A program made the position numbers and the translations under genes. Shown here in pieces: positions 33,715 through 47,000 of a stretch of 64,000 bases of DNA (its first letter is position 1; each line of letters starts with the position of its first letter). Under the pieces are notes generated by a model. It ran no database searches and had not been told where the DNA came from. It was given only the letters and a program-made list of their open reading frames with translations. This DNA comes from Casuarina equisetifolia (taxonomy: Eukaryota; Streptophyta; Magnoliopsida; Fagales; Casuarinaceae): assembly GCA_028551475.1 (NCBI GenBank), contig CM052359.1:19283583-19347582 (forward strand), read 5' to 3'.

Positions 33715-34428
33715 CTAAAGTAAATGTTCCAGGCCCCCCACCTTTGGCGCTAGAGTCGCCTTAACTCGGTCCTCCTGGGGTCCCCCAAGGCCGCTTTCCC
33801 CTACCCCCCTTTCCCTTAATAATTCTGTCACCGCGTGCGTCAACTCCACCATTGACGAGTCCGCCACCGTTTCCTGATGCTTTGCCATCTCCTCCGTAAT
33901 CTCCCTTTCTTCAATAATCGTCCTGCGTTGCAGCGCGTCCACTTGACTGAGTTGACTGGGCGAGAGGTCGCCCAAGTCTCCCGTGCTCAATCCCCGAATC
34001 AAATCAGCGAGTCCCTCCTCCAGTTGCAACCCGGCCTTGGTGTAGAGCAAATGAAAAGCCATGCTGGGTCGCCACCCTCCTATCCAGAGGAAAGCTTCCT
34101 CCAGTGGGCTAATCCACGAGGGTGACAACACGCCCAACACGTGCTGGTGGGCCCATCTCGACTTGGTTCGATAATACTGTTCGTAATGCTTGATGACTCG
34201 GTTGATGAGTGGGAGCAAGACAGATTCCGGCGCAGCCTGAGCTGACTCGGCTGTGGAAGCGGTGCCGGTGCTTTTATGGTACTGTCTGGAGGCAGTGATG
34301 AGTTCCTGGAGGTGTTGGTTTTGTCCCAAAAGCCACCGTTCAAAGAACCTGTGAAAGCTTTGGCACTCGGAGGTGCCACCTCTGTTGGCTTGTGGAAGGT
34401 TGGTTGCACAGTCTTGAGGTAGGGACAT
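33715..34428 (-). CDS. DOG1-domain protein (DOG1-like), single exon, 237 aa
   Basis: The whole protein fits the DOG1 domain: the family-typical SFHRFFERWLLGQNQHLQEL at residues 24-43, HYEQYYRTKSRWAHQHVLGV at 81-100, the strongly conserved FLWIGGWRPSMAFHLLYT at 113-130, and LSPSQLSQVDALQRRTIIEE at 155-174. DOG1 controls seed dormancy and binds heme and PP2C phosphatases; the same domain sits in TGA bZIP factors. No bZIP region precedes the domain here, so this is a stand-alone DOG1-like protein. Which paralogue it is cannot be decided without a tree. The length is ordinary for the family, with no introns and no frameshift. The start codon lies close to a TATAAG at about 34472-34477 (minus strand), which would leave a very short leader. 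An upstream ATG in frame was not seen. Confidence 0.85.
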   Translation of the reverse strand: MSLPQDCATNLPQANRGGTSECQSFHRFFERWLLGQNQHLQELITASRQYHKSTGTASTAESAQAAPESVLLPLINRVIKHYEQYYRTKSRWAHQHVLGVLSPSWISPLEEAFLWIGGWRPSMAFHLLYTKAGLQLEEGLADLIRGLSTGDLGDLSPSQLSQVDALQRRTIIEEREITEEMAKHQETVADSSMVELTHAVTELLRERGVGESGLGGPQEDRVKATLAPKVGGLEHLL

Positions 34429-35796
34429 TTGGTTTTTTGTTGTTGTACATCTCTGAGAAACCTGCCGTAGGGTCTTATAACCTTGGGGAGAGTCGGTCGG
34501 ATAAAAGGGCCAAACTTGGGGTGGTAGCTCGGTTCAGTGTACCTGAAAATTTGAACCCAATCTGCAAGAACAATATAGTGGACAACTGGAGGTAGTGGCG
34601 ACAAAATGTCGGCAGAATAAGTGAAAGGGAGCTTTAATCGAATGGCTGGAGTGTACTCGATGTCATTGGACGGGTCTTTGAAAATCGGAAAAGTTTATTG
34701 GAAGAACCACTTAGGATTGCTTCGATATGAAGCCAAGAACCAGATATTTCTAACGCTTATTGGCGTCTTATCTCTAGCGCTGGAATGCAAAGGATGGCGG
34801 CCTGATTTCCATCGGAGTTTGGGCCTGCTGATGTAAGGATCAGAATTCAAAAACGCCATTTTCCATGCGTTGCTCGGCTGTCTTTCAGCACTTCCAGGCA
34901 AAAGTTGCTTTCTGATTTTCACACTTTTTTTTGGGCCCAATATGCAAGCAAAACCACTCATTTTTGTTTCGTATTTTAACTGGGAAGGAAGCTCGGGTTT
35001 AGCCGGCAGCTGTTTGACAGCTTATTTTGATCTCTTCCAGTTTGTTTTTAAAGTGTTAACGAAAAGATTTAAGAGAGAAGTTCAAATAAATCTATTGTAA
35101 ATTCTGCATTAGGGAAAAACAACTTTGTATGTTGTAACCAATTCATCTATAGTCTACTTCTATAATCTAGCTTTTGTGCACCCCAACCCATTTTCACGTA
35201 TTTTCAATTCTTCTTAGGGCTTGCTTTTGATATTCGGAATTTGGACTATAGATTGAGACCTTTTTAAGGAAGCCATACGTAGGTTTTTGGCTCTATGTGG
35301 GGGAAGACAGGAAACTGCAACTGGCACGCAAATCCTTGAGTTTGGTCCAACCCTATAGCGCCCTTTTTCTGTTTGACATGATCGCAAACGTCCAAGTAAA
35401 TCTAGGTGCTCAAGAAAATACTCTAATAGGTTCACCATCTCATATTCGAAAGATGATTCATGCATCTTCTCCCGTGGCAAGAATTTGAAGGCACTACTTA
35501 TGCATAAAACGTTTTCCACTTTACTCTGACGAATTCTGTGCTTAAAATTGATAAAATTAAACTACGCCAAACATCATTAGTTACCAAATAAAGCTAACTT
35601 TTTCTTTCATGAGAAACTCCAAAATTATTCAATTTATTTTCTGACCGTGCATCAAAGGTTTTGATTTAAAGTTGTTGTGAATACATAGGCACAAATATTT
35701 GTCTATCACAATATGCGATGCTTAAGAATCATAAACAGTTGCGAATACAATTAGTGCAAAGAAAAATCTAATGCAATCAAGCTTCTCCGATCATTT
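34429..35796. promoter_or_regulatory. Upstream region of the DOG1-like gene
   Basis: It contains TATAAG (minus strand, about 34472-34477) just upstream of the DOG1-like start. Open frames here (34621-35100) lack gene-like features. Nothing else is recognised up to the LTR at about 35797. Confidence 0.35.
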
Positions 35797-36303
35797 TGTT
35801 AGGACACGCGAGCGCGTGCCATCACGCGCCACACCAAAACAGGCCACGTAAAGACGCACACATGTACGACATGCACTTCGTCTTCAACCTCCAGCCCGAC
35901 TTCTTCTTCTCTCTTCTTCAATTCTGAACGTTCTAGTAAATGTTTTAAAGTGATTCAAGAGGCATTTAACTCATAATAAAACAGTCAATTTATTGCAATG
36001 AAAAAAGAGAAGAATCATCAACTCCATTGATGAAATTTTAGCTTAAAAAATTTAAACATTTTAAGATTTTTAAACATTTTTAGAATAAATTTTGCATCAA
36101 CTCTTCCTAACTATGAATGGATTTACGTTTAGTTTTTGATCACTATAAAAAGGTGATCAAATTATACTCTCAATCCATCAAGAAATACAAGCTCTTCTCT
36201 TTATTATCAAAAGTGTTCTTTATGATCTTCATAGTTTTTTTTTCTTGCATTTTTATATAAACAAAAACTTCTATAATGTTTTTGTAAAAATTCTTGTTTT
36301 AAC
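35797..36303 (+). repeat. 5' LTR of the second copia element
   Basis: It starts TGTTAGGACACG and matches 40397-40911 over blocks such as AATTTTGCATCAACTC and ATCAAGAAATACAAGCTCTT. A TATAAAAAGG box lies near 36144. Confidence 0.8.
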
Positions 36304-37888
36304 TTGGTATCAATTTAACCTTTTGGCAATTTTTTTTTTTATTGATCCATTTTGTTTTGCAAATGGCTTCCACTATCAACAATGTTTATGTTGCTACTCA
36401 TACTCTCATATTCCCAAACCTAAGTCCTATTCCAACCATCAATGTGTGTTTGAAAGGTCCTAATTTTCTTATTTGGAAAGCTTAAATTGAGTTTTTCCTT
36501 TAAGCAAATGAATTACTTGATATTGTTGAGAGCTCCTTCCCTTGTTCAAAATAGTTCATCACTTATGATTCCAATCTAGCTTATCAAAATTGGCAAATCA
36601 AAGATCAAACTCCATGAGGTTCAATTTTTTTTCTCTTGCAATGACACTATCGTGACTACTACTCAAAAGTCAAAACCTTTGCTAAAATATGGCAAGCCTT
36701 ATTATCTCAATTTGTGGTCCATAGTTCTGTGTGTGTTTTTGCTCTTCACTTTTGTCTTCAAATGGCAACCAAAGGTCACCAAACAATGACTGAGTTTATT
36801 CAAGAGGTAGATGATATTGTTGATCAACTTTCACTTATAAGTAAAATTATATAGTTATGGGTTTGACTCCCCTCCCCCTTCCCCCCTCCTTGAGTGCGTG
36901 TGTGAAAAAAAAAATATCTTAAAAAATGAGTGCTTAACTTACATTTTTCAAACTCTTGGCACCCTTTATGTGCCTCTTGCCATCATAGTTGCAATTCATA
37001 CATGCACATCATTTCTTCCTCATGAATATCTATGTGGATTAGTCCTCACCCAAGAAGCTTACCTTAAAATGGCTACACAAGGCTACCGACTAGTCCTACT
37101 ACTATCCATACAAACCAACTTCCTTCCAAATCTACGAGCAATCTAGGATGGCACTTAAATAATATCCTTATCAAGGACAAAATATTGTTACTCATTACAA
37201 CAACAAACCTTGGCACAATGTCCTTCATTAGATCTATCGCAAACCAAGACATATCACACATCAATGTCATTACAAGTATGTTCCTTCAACCTGTGGCCCT
37301 AATACTAGCTTCCAAGGACCACAGAATATTCAAGCCAATAATATTAGGAAGGCTTAACAACAAACTCTCCAAACCTCCACTAAAACCAATTGGTTTCTTG
37401 ATCCTAGCACGACACATCATATATTGCTAAATGACTATGATGTTACTCAATTACTTAATTATGATGGAAATTAAGTAGTTATTGTAGAAGATGAAATAGC
37501 ACTTCTAATAACCCATAAAGGTAATTTATTAACCTATAGTAATACCAATGTTTTTAATGTTCTTATTGTGCCCCATATAACAAAACATTTGTTATTTGTT
37601 TCTAATTACAAAAGATAACAATTGTTTTTCCTCATCTTTTCCTAATTTTTATCTTCTACAGACTCTAACAATGAGATGAATCCTATTATGAGCACTAGTT
37701 AAAAATAGACTTTATCACCTCAACTTGCATGATCTTCATTCAACAACCACTAAAGACTTCTTATATTTCTACAATAAATGTAATAGTTTGGCACTATAGA
37801 TTAGGCCACCATCTTAATTATGTAAATATAATAAAATTGTTTAAAATAATGAATATTCAATTTACTAAAAATATTCAATCATCTTAGA

Positions 37889-38344
37889 ATGCTTATCACA
37901 TTAGTGAAAGCCAATGATGGTCTCATTTATCTACACATAATATCTCCAACACTCCTTTGGACTTCGTCTATTTTGATATGGGGTTTTGCACTAAGTACAA
38001 CTTTTCAGGGAAATACATATTATATTTATTTTACTGATGATTATTCCAAACTTATATGGCTATATTCCATGAAAATTAGAAATAAATTTCTTCAAATCTT
38101 TAAGAATTTTCAAACATTTATTAAAAATCAACTCCAAACTACAACTAAAAACATTCAATGTGATAGAGCACCTAAATTTACTTCTAATGATTTTAAAACC
38201 CTATTATCAAAGAAAGATATTTATCAACGCACATCAAGTCCCTATACACCATATCAAAACAGGACTACCAAAAGAAAATATAGGCACATCATTGAATTTA
38301 GATTATCAATGATAAATCATGCCCATATACCACTTACATATTAA
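37889..38344 (+). pseudogene. copia integrase core remnant
   Basis: This 151-codon open frame contains YIYFTDDYSKLIWLYSMKI and IQCDRAPKFTSNDFKTLLS. Both are landmarks of the retroviral-type integrase core (first and second acidic residues); the DDE glutamate region is beyond QRTSSPYTPYQN. In this copy the glycine-rich motif and flanks are altered, and the frame ends before the C-terminal part. Confidence 0.75.
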
Positions 38345-40396
38345 GACTTTGTTTTTTAGAGTGTATTAGATATTTTTAATCATCTACCAAGCCTAGTTAT
38401 AGACAATAAAACCTCATCAGAAAAATTATTTAACCAAAGACCTAGTATATCCCATTTATGAATTCTTAGGTACATGGTATTTCCTTACTTGAAGCCTTAT
38501 ACTTAACATAAATCCAATCTATACTCAAAACCCTGTGTTTTTCTAGGCTATTCTATAGGATATAAAGGCTATTGTTGTCTTTATTTACAAACAAAAACAA
38601 TACATATTGTTATAGATATCATATTTGATGAAAATGTGTTTCATTTTTAACAACAAACAAATACACAAAATACTAGTATCAATCCAATACTACCAAATCC
38701 CTCTATTGAAATTACTTCAGATAATTCAACATAGAACAAAGCAACATGTGCAGATCATGACATGATTCAACAATCCTCCACAAAGAACCATTCATTGGTT
38801 ACAAAACTAAAAGGTGAAAAAAAAAATATCCAAGCACACTTTATTCCATGATTATACATATACTCTTAACAACTTTTGTACATTGTTATATTAAACCCCA
38901 AAACTATACAGAAGCATCAAAAGATCCAAATTGACATACTACTGTGGCAAAAAAATATAATGCATTGTTAAAAAATCAGATAATCTTGTTCCTCTACCCC
39001 AAAATATTATTCTCATAGGTTGTAAATGAGTATACAAAGTCAAGTAAAAATTTAGTGGAACCTTAGACTGACATAAAGCATGATTTGTTACTAAAGGATT
39101 TTATCAACAACCCAATATTGATTATCTAGGCACATTCAATCTTATTACTAAGCCAGCTATAGTAAAAATTATAATTGCTCTAGCATATACTAAAGGGTGG
39201 AAAATCAAACAACTTGATGTTAAAGTACCTTCTTATATGGTATATTAGATGAAGAAGAATATATGACTCAACCATAAAGGTTTGTTGACTCCACCAAACC
39301 AAAATTCGTTTGTCAATTAAAGTAATCCTTATATGAATTAAAACAAGCTCTACAAGCATGGAATCAACTCAGTCAATTTCTTCAACATACTAGGTTCAAA
39401 ATTTTTCAAGCAAGCTCTTCATTATTTATGTTACATACAAACACATATAGTATATTTTCTCCTTGTGTATATTAATGATATTATTTTTATAGACCAATAT
39501 CCAAATTCCTTGAACAACTTAAAAATGAATTTGATATCAAGGTTTTGGGTAACTAATATTATTGTTTGGGAATTAAAACCAAATATTTTAGAAATGGTCT
39601 TTTTCTTCATCAAGCAAACTTTGTTCATGAAATAATTTTTCAAGCCAAAATGCATAAAGTCCAAGAGGTGTCTACACCATGCACAACAAATCATCCACCA
39701 TTCATAAATGATGGTGAACCATACTCAAAACTCACACACTACCAAAATATTATTAGATCTCTTCAATATTTAACACTCACATGGCCTAATATTTTATGTT
39801 GTTAACATTACATATCAATAAATGAATACCCTAACTCTTACTTATTGGGCATTTGTAAAATGTATTCTAAGATTTCTAGTTGACACACCAAGATTTGGCA
39901 TTCAAATAACAAAAATATCAACTAAAGATCTCCATGCACATTTTGATGCTAAATGGGTTAGTGATTGTGATGATCATAAATCAACCAAAGGATTTTGTAT
40001 ATTTCCTAAAACAAATATTATTTCTTAGAGCTCCAAAAAGCAAAAGACCATTGCTTCTCTAATACAGAAGCTAAGTTAAATGTCTTTCCAACACTATTGC
40101 ATAACTTACTTTGGATAAAAGCTCTATCACAAGATCTATATGTAAAACAATCTAATCCTTCTACACTTTGATGTGACAATTTATCAACATTATGTCTTAC
40201 AATTAATTCTACTTTCCATACAAAAACAAAACATGTTAAAATTGATTTTCACTTTATTTATGAAAGAATCAAAACAAAGTAATCTTCTATACATTTCATT
40301 CTTCTATTTGATCAAACAACTAATATCTTTAGAAGACAATTTTAACTATTCAAAACAAGCTCATGGTGTGGAACGACATGTTAGCTTGCAAGGGAA

Positions 40397-40911
40397 AGTT
40401 AGGACATGTGGGGGCGTGTAGTACACATGCCATACCAAAACAGGCCAATGCGAAGATCCGCATGTACGACATGTGCTTTGTCTTCAAGCTCCAACCCAAC
40501 TTTTCTCTCCTTTTCAATTTTGAACGTTCTACTAAATGTTTTAAGGCCATTCAAGAGGCATTTAACTTAGAATATAACAGCCAATTCATTACAATGTAAA
40601 AGGAGAAAAATAATCAATAGAACAATTCATTACAATGTAAAAGGAGAAAAATAATCAACTCTATTGATGAAATTTTAACTTAAAAAGCTTAAATGTCTTA
40701 GGGTTTTTATATCAAATATTTTTAGAATAAATTTTGCATCAACTCCTTATAACTATGAGTTGATTTGTTTTTAGTTCTCCATCAAGAAATACAAGCTCTT
40801 TTCTTTATTCTCAAAAGTGTTCTTTATGCTTTTCATAGTTTTATTTTTTTTCTTGTGTTTTTATATAAACACAAATTTCTACAATATTTTGTAGAAATTC
40901 TTATTTTTAAC
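40397..40911 (+). repeat. 3' LTR of the second copia element, with a 41-bp tandem duplication
   Basis: The first bases are AGTTAGGAC where TGTTAGGAC is expected. Within it CAATTCATTACAATGTAAAA occurs twice, at 40582 and 40623 (period 41); the 5' LTR has a single copy. The end is near TTTTTAAC at 40911. Confidence 0.8.
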
Positions 40912-42045
40912 TGCATGCGCCATACCAAAACACTAACGTATGCAATGCACACATCACACCAAAACACCTTTCTCAAAAACATTTAATGCAAATAGCTTGC
41001 CTCTTGCATATCCTTTCTCAGATTTTCTTGAAATTTATTATAACATCGACACAATAGAGGTATAGTCCCATTAAACAAAAGACTGCAAAAGCTCAATATG
41101 AAGTTTCATTGTCAATCTCAATGCATTCGAATCATTGTTGAAATATATAATGTATTCAAAAGATGCAACACTAGAGAAAGATATTACTAATATAAGACTT
41201 GCTCTCATTAAGACGATTAGTAATGAAGTAACGAAGCCTCACCACCAAAAAATATAAGGCAAAACACATCTTAAACAGTAAATCGGGTTCCCCAACGTGC
41301 CTCCTTAAGATACAACAGTCTGGCCACTTAAACTTCTTAAAAAAACATAACGAGAAAATTTCACCAGTGAACGACCCTTTCTTGTCCTCAACATAACATA
41401 CATACAAATACCATCCTATGTTACACGTCCTACATACATATCCTATCTGTCTCGTCAAAGTCAAGTCAACTTCTAGTGTGTTAGTATATTCCAAGGAGAC
41501 AGCACAGATATAAATCCATTTTACTTGCAATAAAAAATAAATATTTTATTGTGAAAGGTTTGTATCTTGTGCACCTCAAGCTTGTGAAAGATTTGTAAAA
41601 ATTAATATGAATAAAATAACATTGCTTGTTGATAATAGCGTGCTACGGATAATTTAATATAATGTAATTAATACTGATGATTTAACAGGAAACTATATGA
41701 TCGATATGATAAGACTAACTTAAACAGCAACATTTCACGTTACAAAGGGCTAGACCATGATGATATATGAACATAGTGGATATAGCAACATTTCACGTTT
41801 TCCTAAGGAGAGGGTGACAAGATTTTTTTTTCATCTAGATTTTCTTTTTGTTGCTTTCATGCCTCTGATGTGAATCCTCTTACCGTGCTGTCAATTATAG
41901 AAAAAAAAAAAAAAAAAAAAAGGAATGGCGTTTGGAATTGTATTTTGCACCGGGGAGCATCATTGAACATGCAAAAATGGTGGACCAAACCTACCCAAAA
42001 AGAATCATGGAAATAAGCAACAGAGCATTCAGGAGCTACACTGCC
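40912..42045. other. Intergenic region and 3' flank of CDKE-1
   Basis: No gene is supported. A run of 21 A's lies at 41901-41921, about 125 bp past the CDKE-1 stop codon. On the CDKE-1 strand it is a T run, possibly in or near the 3' UTR. Confidence 0.4.
41901..41921. repeat. Homopolymer run (A)21
   Basis: This is an uninterrupted A run on the plus strand, downstream of the CDKE-1 coding end. Confidence 0.9.
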
Positions 42046-44048
42046 TCACATTCGCCTTGATTTCTGCTGAGGAGGATATCCAGTCATCCCCATCGTCGGA
42101 TCTTTCCTTCGCAACTGCTTAAGAAAAAATCGGGCATTAAAAATAGGAACCGACGTGCATAACAAAACAACGTAGGACTTGACACAAGAAACCTGTTGGT
42201 GCTGGTGTGTCTGGGCAGAAACACCCCGCTGCATTGGAAGGCCACCAGGATTCATTCCAACACCCATTCCTGCCTGAGATGTTAGATTGTATGCTGGCAT
42301 GCCCTGAGGTTGCATCCTTTGCATGCCACCTACTGGCATCTGTCGAGGGACAGATCTCATTGCCCCTCCATGAGCACCTGGCAGGCTGCCAGAAACTGCA
42401 TTTCCAGATGATACCTGGACCAATAAATCAGTTAATGAGAAAGTACACATCACCCAGAGCAGAAAAACAAGGGACACAAAGAAGCATAAATATACCGGCT
42501 GTGGAGGTTGAAGACTAGTTGTCCCTTCAAAATCTGTAGTTGTGTCCACAGGACGAGTAGGATACTTCACTACTTTCTCTACAGATGTGCCTACCAGTGC
42601 ACTGAAATCGATATCACCTCTCTCATCAAAACGAAGGAAATATGCTTGTGTTGTATCCTTCCATTACATCCACTACAAGTTTTTCTTACCCAACTCAAGC
42701 CTGCCGAGTTAGCCAGTTATCTACTTTTTAATTTTCTTTATTTTTCCCTTAATTGGTTGTGATGCAAAATGTCTGAAACCTTTTATATAAAGCATTTGGA
42801 AAAGAAAACGAAGACCAAAATGAGAAGAATTGAAGAAAAGAAACATGAAAAAGAAAAAGTAGGACCCTTACTTTCGCCCTGGGAGAGGTTCAATCCGAAA
42901 ATAGCTGAAAAGAAAAAGCTAAAGACAATAAGAAGTGGTGCGCAGAAAATTATAGCAAGCTACAACTCTCACATCGAAGAATGACATGCAATTAGGAAGC
43001 CACAATTCCTAAGTGTCTCATAATCGAAGGCCATAGCCAGTATTCATAAGAAGCCTACAAAAGTTAGGATTATGCCTACAATCAAAGGTTACAATATCAG
43101 ACTCCCCAACAAGAATGAATATGGCATGAACATTAAAGTCTGTATAGTAGTTCGACGGTACAGTTTTTTCTTAAGAAAGTAGACCAAGAAGTTCCTAAGA
43201 AAATAGAGAGGATAACAAATATTCAAGGGACCAAACTTCATGTCCTAAAAATATGTAGTCCACAAATGTACATATCCGTTGAACTCGGATAACAAGTTTA
43301 GGTGCAAGTTTAGGTGCAAAGCCTCAAGATCATGCACAAAATTATAAGTCCAACCTAAACCTTATAGCCAAAACAAGCAATTGATAAGAAACTGCATTGC
43401 AAAAAATGCCATAGAGGCTTCTAGTTTTGGGAAGCAATAAAGATATTTTATGGTATATGGAACTTAACATCCTGTCAGTATATTACGATCTAAAGAGCCA
43501 AGTGTGTAATTTGCAAATGGTACTCGAGATGACCGAATTACCAAAATTCCACAATAGCAACTAGACAACACTAAGATTTACAGAAGATCCCACTCAAGCA
43601 TGGAATTAGAAGACACAGTCAGGTAGGTTGGTGCTTTTTCTAGTCTGTGGGACTAGAGGGTCGCCTTTTTATTTGATGCTCTATTTGAAACCACAAAAAA
43701 TGGGGGGTGGGGCAGGTGCAAAAGGTTGCTCTAAGAATTCAAATTTATCCAACAGCATCCAGACTACGAGAAAAATAATTCTACAGGGGTTCCTCTTTTC
43801 TTTCTTTGGGCAAAGAAACAAGAAAAATGGTAGCGCGTCGCCTCCAAAATCTTACAGGCCATCAAGAAAAAGGAGAAGAAGAGAAGAATTTGATTTGATT
43901 GCTGTCAATCACCACCAAGAAATAAATCAGAACAGACATCACTGGAACCATGTCTTATGGTGGGACAAAACAATGACACAGTAAGAGAAGTCAACCCCTG
44001 CTTTCCCTGTGGGGACCATGGCACAAACCGAAAGTAGTAAATGATCGT

Positions 44049-44087
<39 letters not shown>

Positions 44088-47000
44088 CATACTCATGCTC
44101 TAGAGCTTGTGAAGCAGTTATACGCTTCTGAGGATCATATCTGCAAAGAAAGAAAATTATCACATAATTCCATCTCAATACATAACAGCAAGAAATATAT
44201 GGTGTCATGATTTAAAACCAGAACCTCAACCAATTACATAGGAGTTTCTTACTTGTACAAATTGAGTACCTCAATCTGATTGATACCACCATCTAATACT
44301 TCTATGAAAATTTGAAGGAAAAAAATGTACTGAGATTGGGATGATCAGAATATTTTCCCACAGTGCCTTTGGCTCAATCTCAAGGAGCAAAAGATTGGTG
44401 CCAAATAGATAGAACAATTGATAGATAGATAGACTGAAGATAGATTGTGTAGAGCAGTTAGGGGTAAGACTTTAGTTTTGAAATGGTGGCCACCATAGGC
44501 ATCACAACCTCACATCAGAACTGGGTCCAATTGGCACCAGAGATTAGTGGAAATTGGCAAAGCGTGCAGAACTGTTTGATTTTCTTATTCATTTTTCTTT
44601 TTTTTTCATTTTCTAGTTGTAGAGTGAAATCATTAAATTGGTGATTATTTTATATGTGGCTGAAGGTGGCATGTGCCACATAGATAATGTTCTGCCAATT
44701 ACCGCTTCTGTCGGCATTCCTAACAGCATTAACATATAACACAATCTAAGGGACTCAATTAAACATCTCGACTTTTTGTTAATTGATTGAAAAGAAGAAA
44801 ATATCAAAAACAAAATAGTAGCTAAACTAGCAAGCTAAGAAATAAATAGATAGATTGAAACCACATACTCAAGCATCTTAGACAGGAGGTCATATGCAGG
44901 ACTTTTTGGAGGGAGATGAACGACACTATAAAGCCCAGCATTGTCACTGCAAAAAATAAAATGAACAAAAAATTAAGAACAAGAATAGAGAAACAAGCAA
45001 TCAACAATAAGCCTCTCATGGGAAGAATGGTCCCCTATAATATGCAGTATACAATTTTCTTTTTTCTTTTTGACAACTATACACAACTATGGGACCAGCA
45101 TGAGACTGAACCATGACCTCACCCTCCCCTCTTACTGGAGAACATGTTACATGGTCCAATGCCACAGGCCTATGAAGATAAGTTCTTCAATTCTCCAAAT
45201 CTCTTTTAATACATAATTAGTTAACACAAGCGGGGTAAAAAACGTACTACTTGTGCCCTTGGATATGCTGCTCATCTTGTTGCCAATGTGGAAGGTATGG
45301 GAGTGTTGGCCACTTTTCTGGGGTGGGATGGCCTTTTGGAACAATTACAATCTGTCATTCAATTTGCAAAATATAAAAGTAGAAAATTGATCCACCACAA
45401 AACTAAACAGAGACTTACCTAACACCTTAAATATCTTGTCAAGTTGATCAAGCTGCACAAGCAGAAAAATATACAAAAAACATCATATATGGTTTGAATT
45501 AGGAAATTACATCGTACCAATCAGAAGTCAGTTAAGGAAGCTGGACTTTCAAAAGATATAATGTAAGAAATAACACCCTACCTGGAAAGGATTTGAAGTG
45601 GCCTTGACTTCTGCACCTTGAAAAAGGGGCTTCAAAGTCAAGAGCTCAGCAAAAATGCATCCAACAGCCCACATATCTAGTTACAGTGTTCAGGATTACT
45701 GCTTTCTTAATTCACGCAGTAATACAGGCGTATGCAATGTCGCAAACAAAAAAACTTCAAGACTAGTTCTCAACATTTGCTCACTTGCAGCAGAAATCCC
45801 TTCCAAATAAGTTAAAGAATAGCATAACATATCCTACTATCCCATGTAATCAACATTTGTTCAAACCATCAATTCTTTTGCAGCAGTGTGATCCTTTAGC
45901 ATCCACAAAGGAGTGACTTTAGAATATCTGTAGGCAACTTTTTTCACGAATACAAATGAATAAACCTACTACATGTTCTGGCAAATAGAACGCAGAATAT
46001 GGTGTCAAGGATACCAACAGCACTTGTGTAGTGCTTTGCACCAAGCAGCAACTCAGGTGCACGATACCAAATAGTTACCACAACCTGCAAGTGATAATCA
46101 ACTAATCAACCAGCATCAATATCAGAAATCCATAGGCATATAATTTCTTAAATAACCATATTAATTGGACTCTGGGTTGGGGGGGGAACCTTTCCTATTC
46201 CATTGCCCAAGATATCACAGGACAAGAAAAACACCAACACAGGCATAAAAAAAGAGGATCAAGAACCCAGTAAATCAAAAGACTTTTAAATACCAAGCAA
46301 CACAACAGACATATGGGACAGATGTAGTGTAAGCAATGAGATGCCAATCTCACATCAGACAGAAGCAACTTTGACTTCCACAAGACAAGATATGGGCAAA
46401 ACTTGATCTTAGTGGTGACCATAGTGCAAGTACTGTAGACTGGCACAACTACTAAGGGAAATCGGGGAGTACCCTGAATGGTTTAGAAGAACTCTTTCAC
46501 CAAGAGTCTACAGATAAAAGAATGCACCTTAGTTGGAGACATTTACAGTTTGATACTCCTAGCTATCCTTATTCAGATCTAGGATCCAAACCAGCATGAA
46601 TGAACGAAATTCTAACGCCGTTCATTGCCGTTACTAACTTTTCAAAGTTTTGATACTGTTTTGTGTGTGTGTGTGTGTGTGTGTGTTTCTGTGTGCAGGT
46701 GCATGTATCTGTTGCATATGCAAACGAAAGAGCTACATCCGGCAGTTTAACAAATCTCCCTGCCCCTGCTCACCAATCGAGTAGACCAAATAAGAAGCCA
46801 ATGCTCAGCGCCAAACAGCAAATGGAAAAGTGACAATAATAAATCTGAATTTCTAAGAAGTTAAAAACTCCAATAGGCATCCACTGACTCTAGCTTATAT
46901 GCTTGAAAACAAATCACTAATCACATGAGGCATGCACCAAGGAGGCTCACTAGCCCCATAAATGAGGAATCTTGAAGGAAGAGTACGGCCTTTGATTGGA

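Larger units (their letters stand above)
35797..40911 (+). mobile_element. Ty1/copia LTR retrotransposon, decayed
   Basis: LTRs lie at 35797-36303 and 40397-40911. A primer-binding site TGGTATCA begins at 36305, and a purine run AAGGGAAA precedes the 3' LTR. Gag occupies about 36365-37350, protease lies near 37385-37470 (WFLDPSTTHHILLNDYD), and an integrase-type zinc-binding part is near 37720-37830 (LHDLHS...). Next come an integrase core frame at 37889-38344, RT at about 39180-39700 and RNase H near 39950-40370 (STKGFCIF). All parts carry stops, but the complete order is kept. I did not find matching target duplications. Confidence 0.82.

Noticed and set aside
34080..34604. 174-codon minus-strand frame overlapping the DOG1-like gene
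   Set aside because: It is in another frame of the same strand and lacks domain features; the DOG1 domain decides the correct frame.
43628..43984. 118-codon plus-strand frame
   Set aside because: It lies inside CDKE-1 intron 11 on the opposite strand, is low in complexity, and has no recognisable domain.
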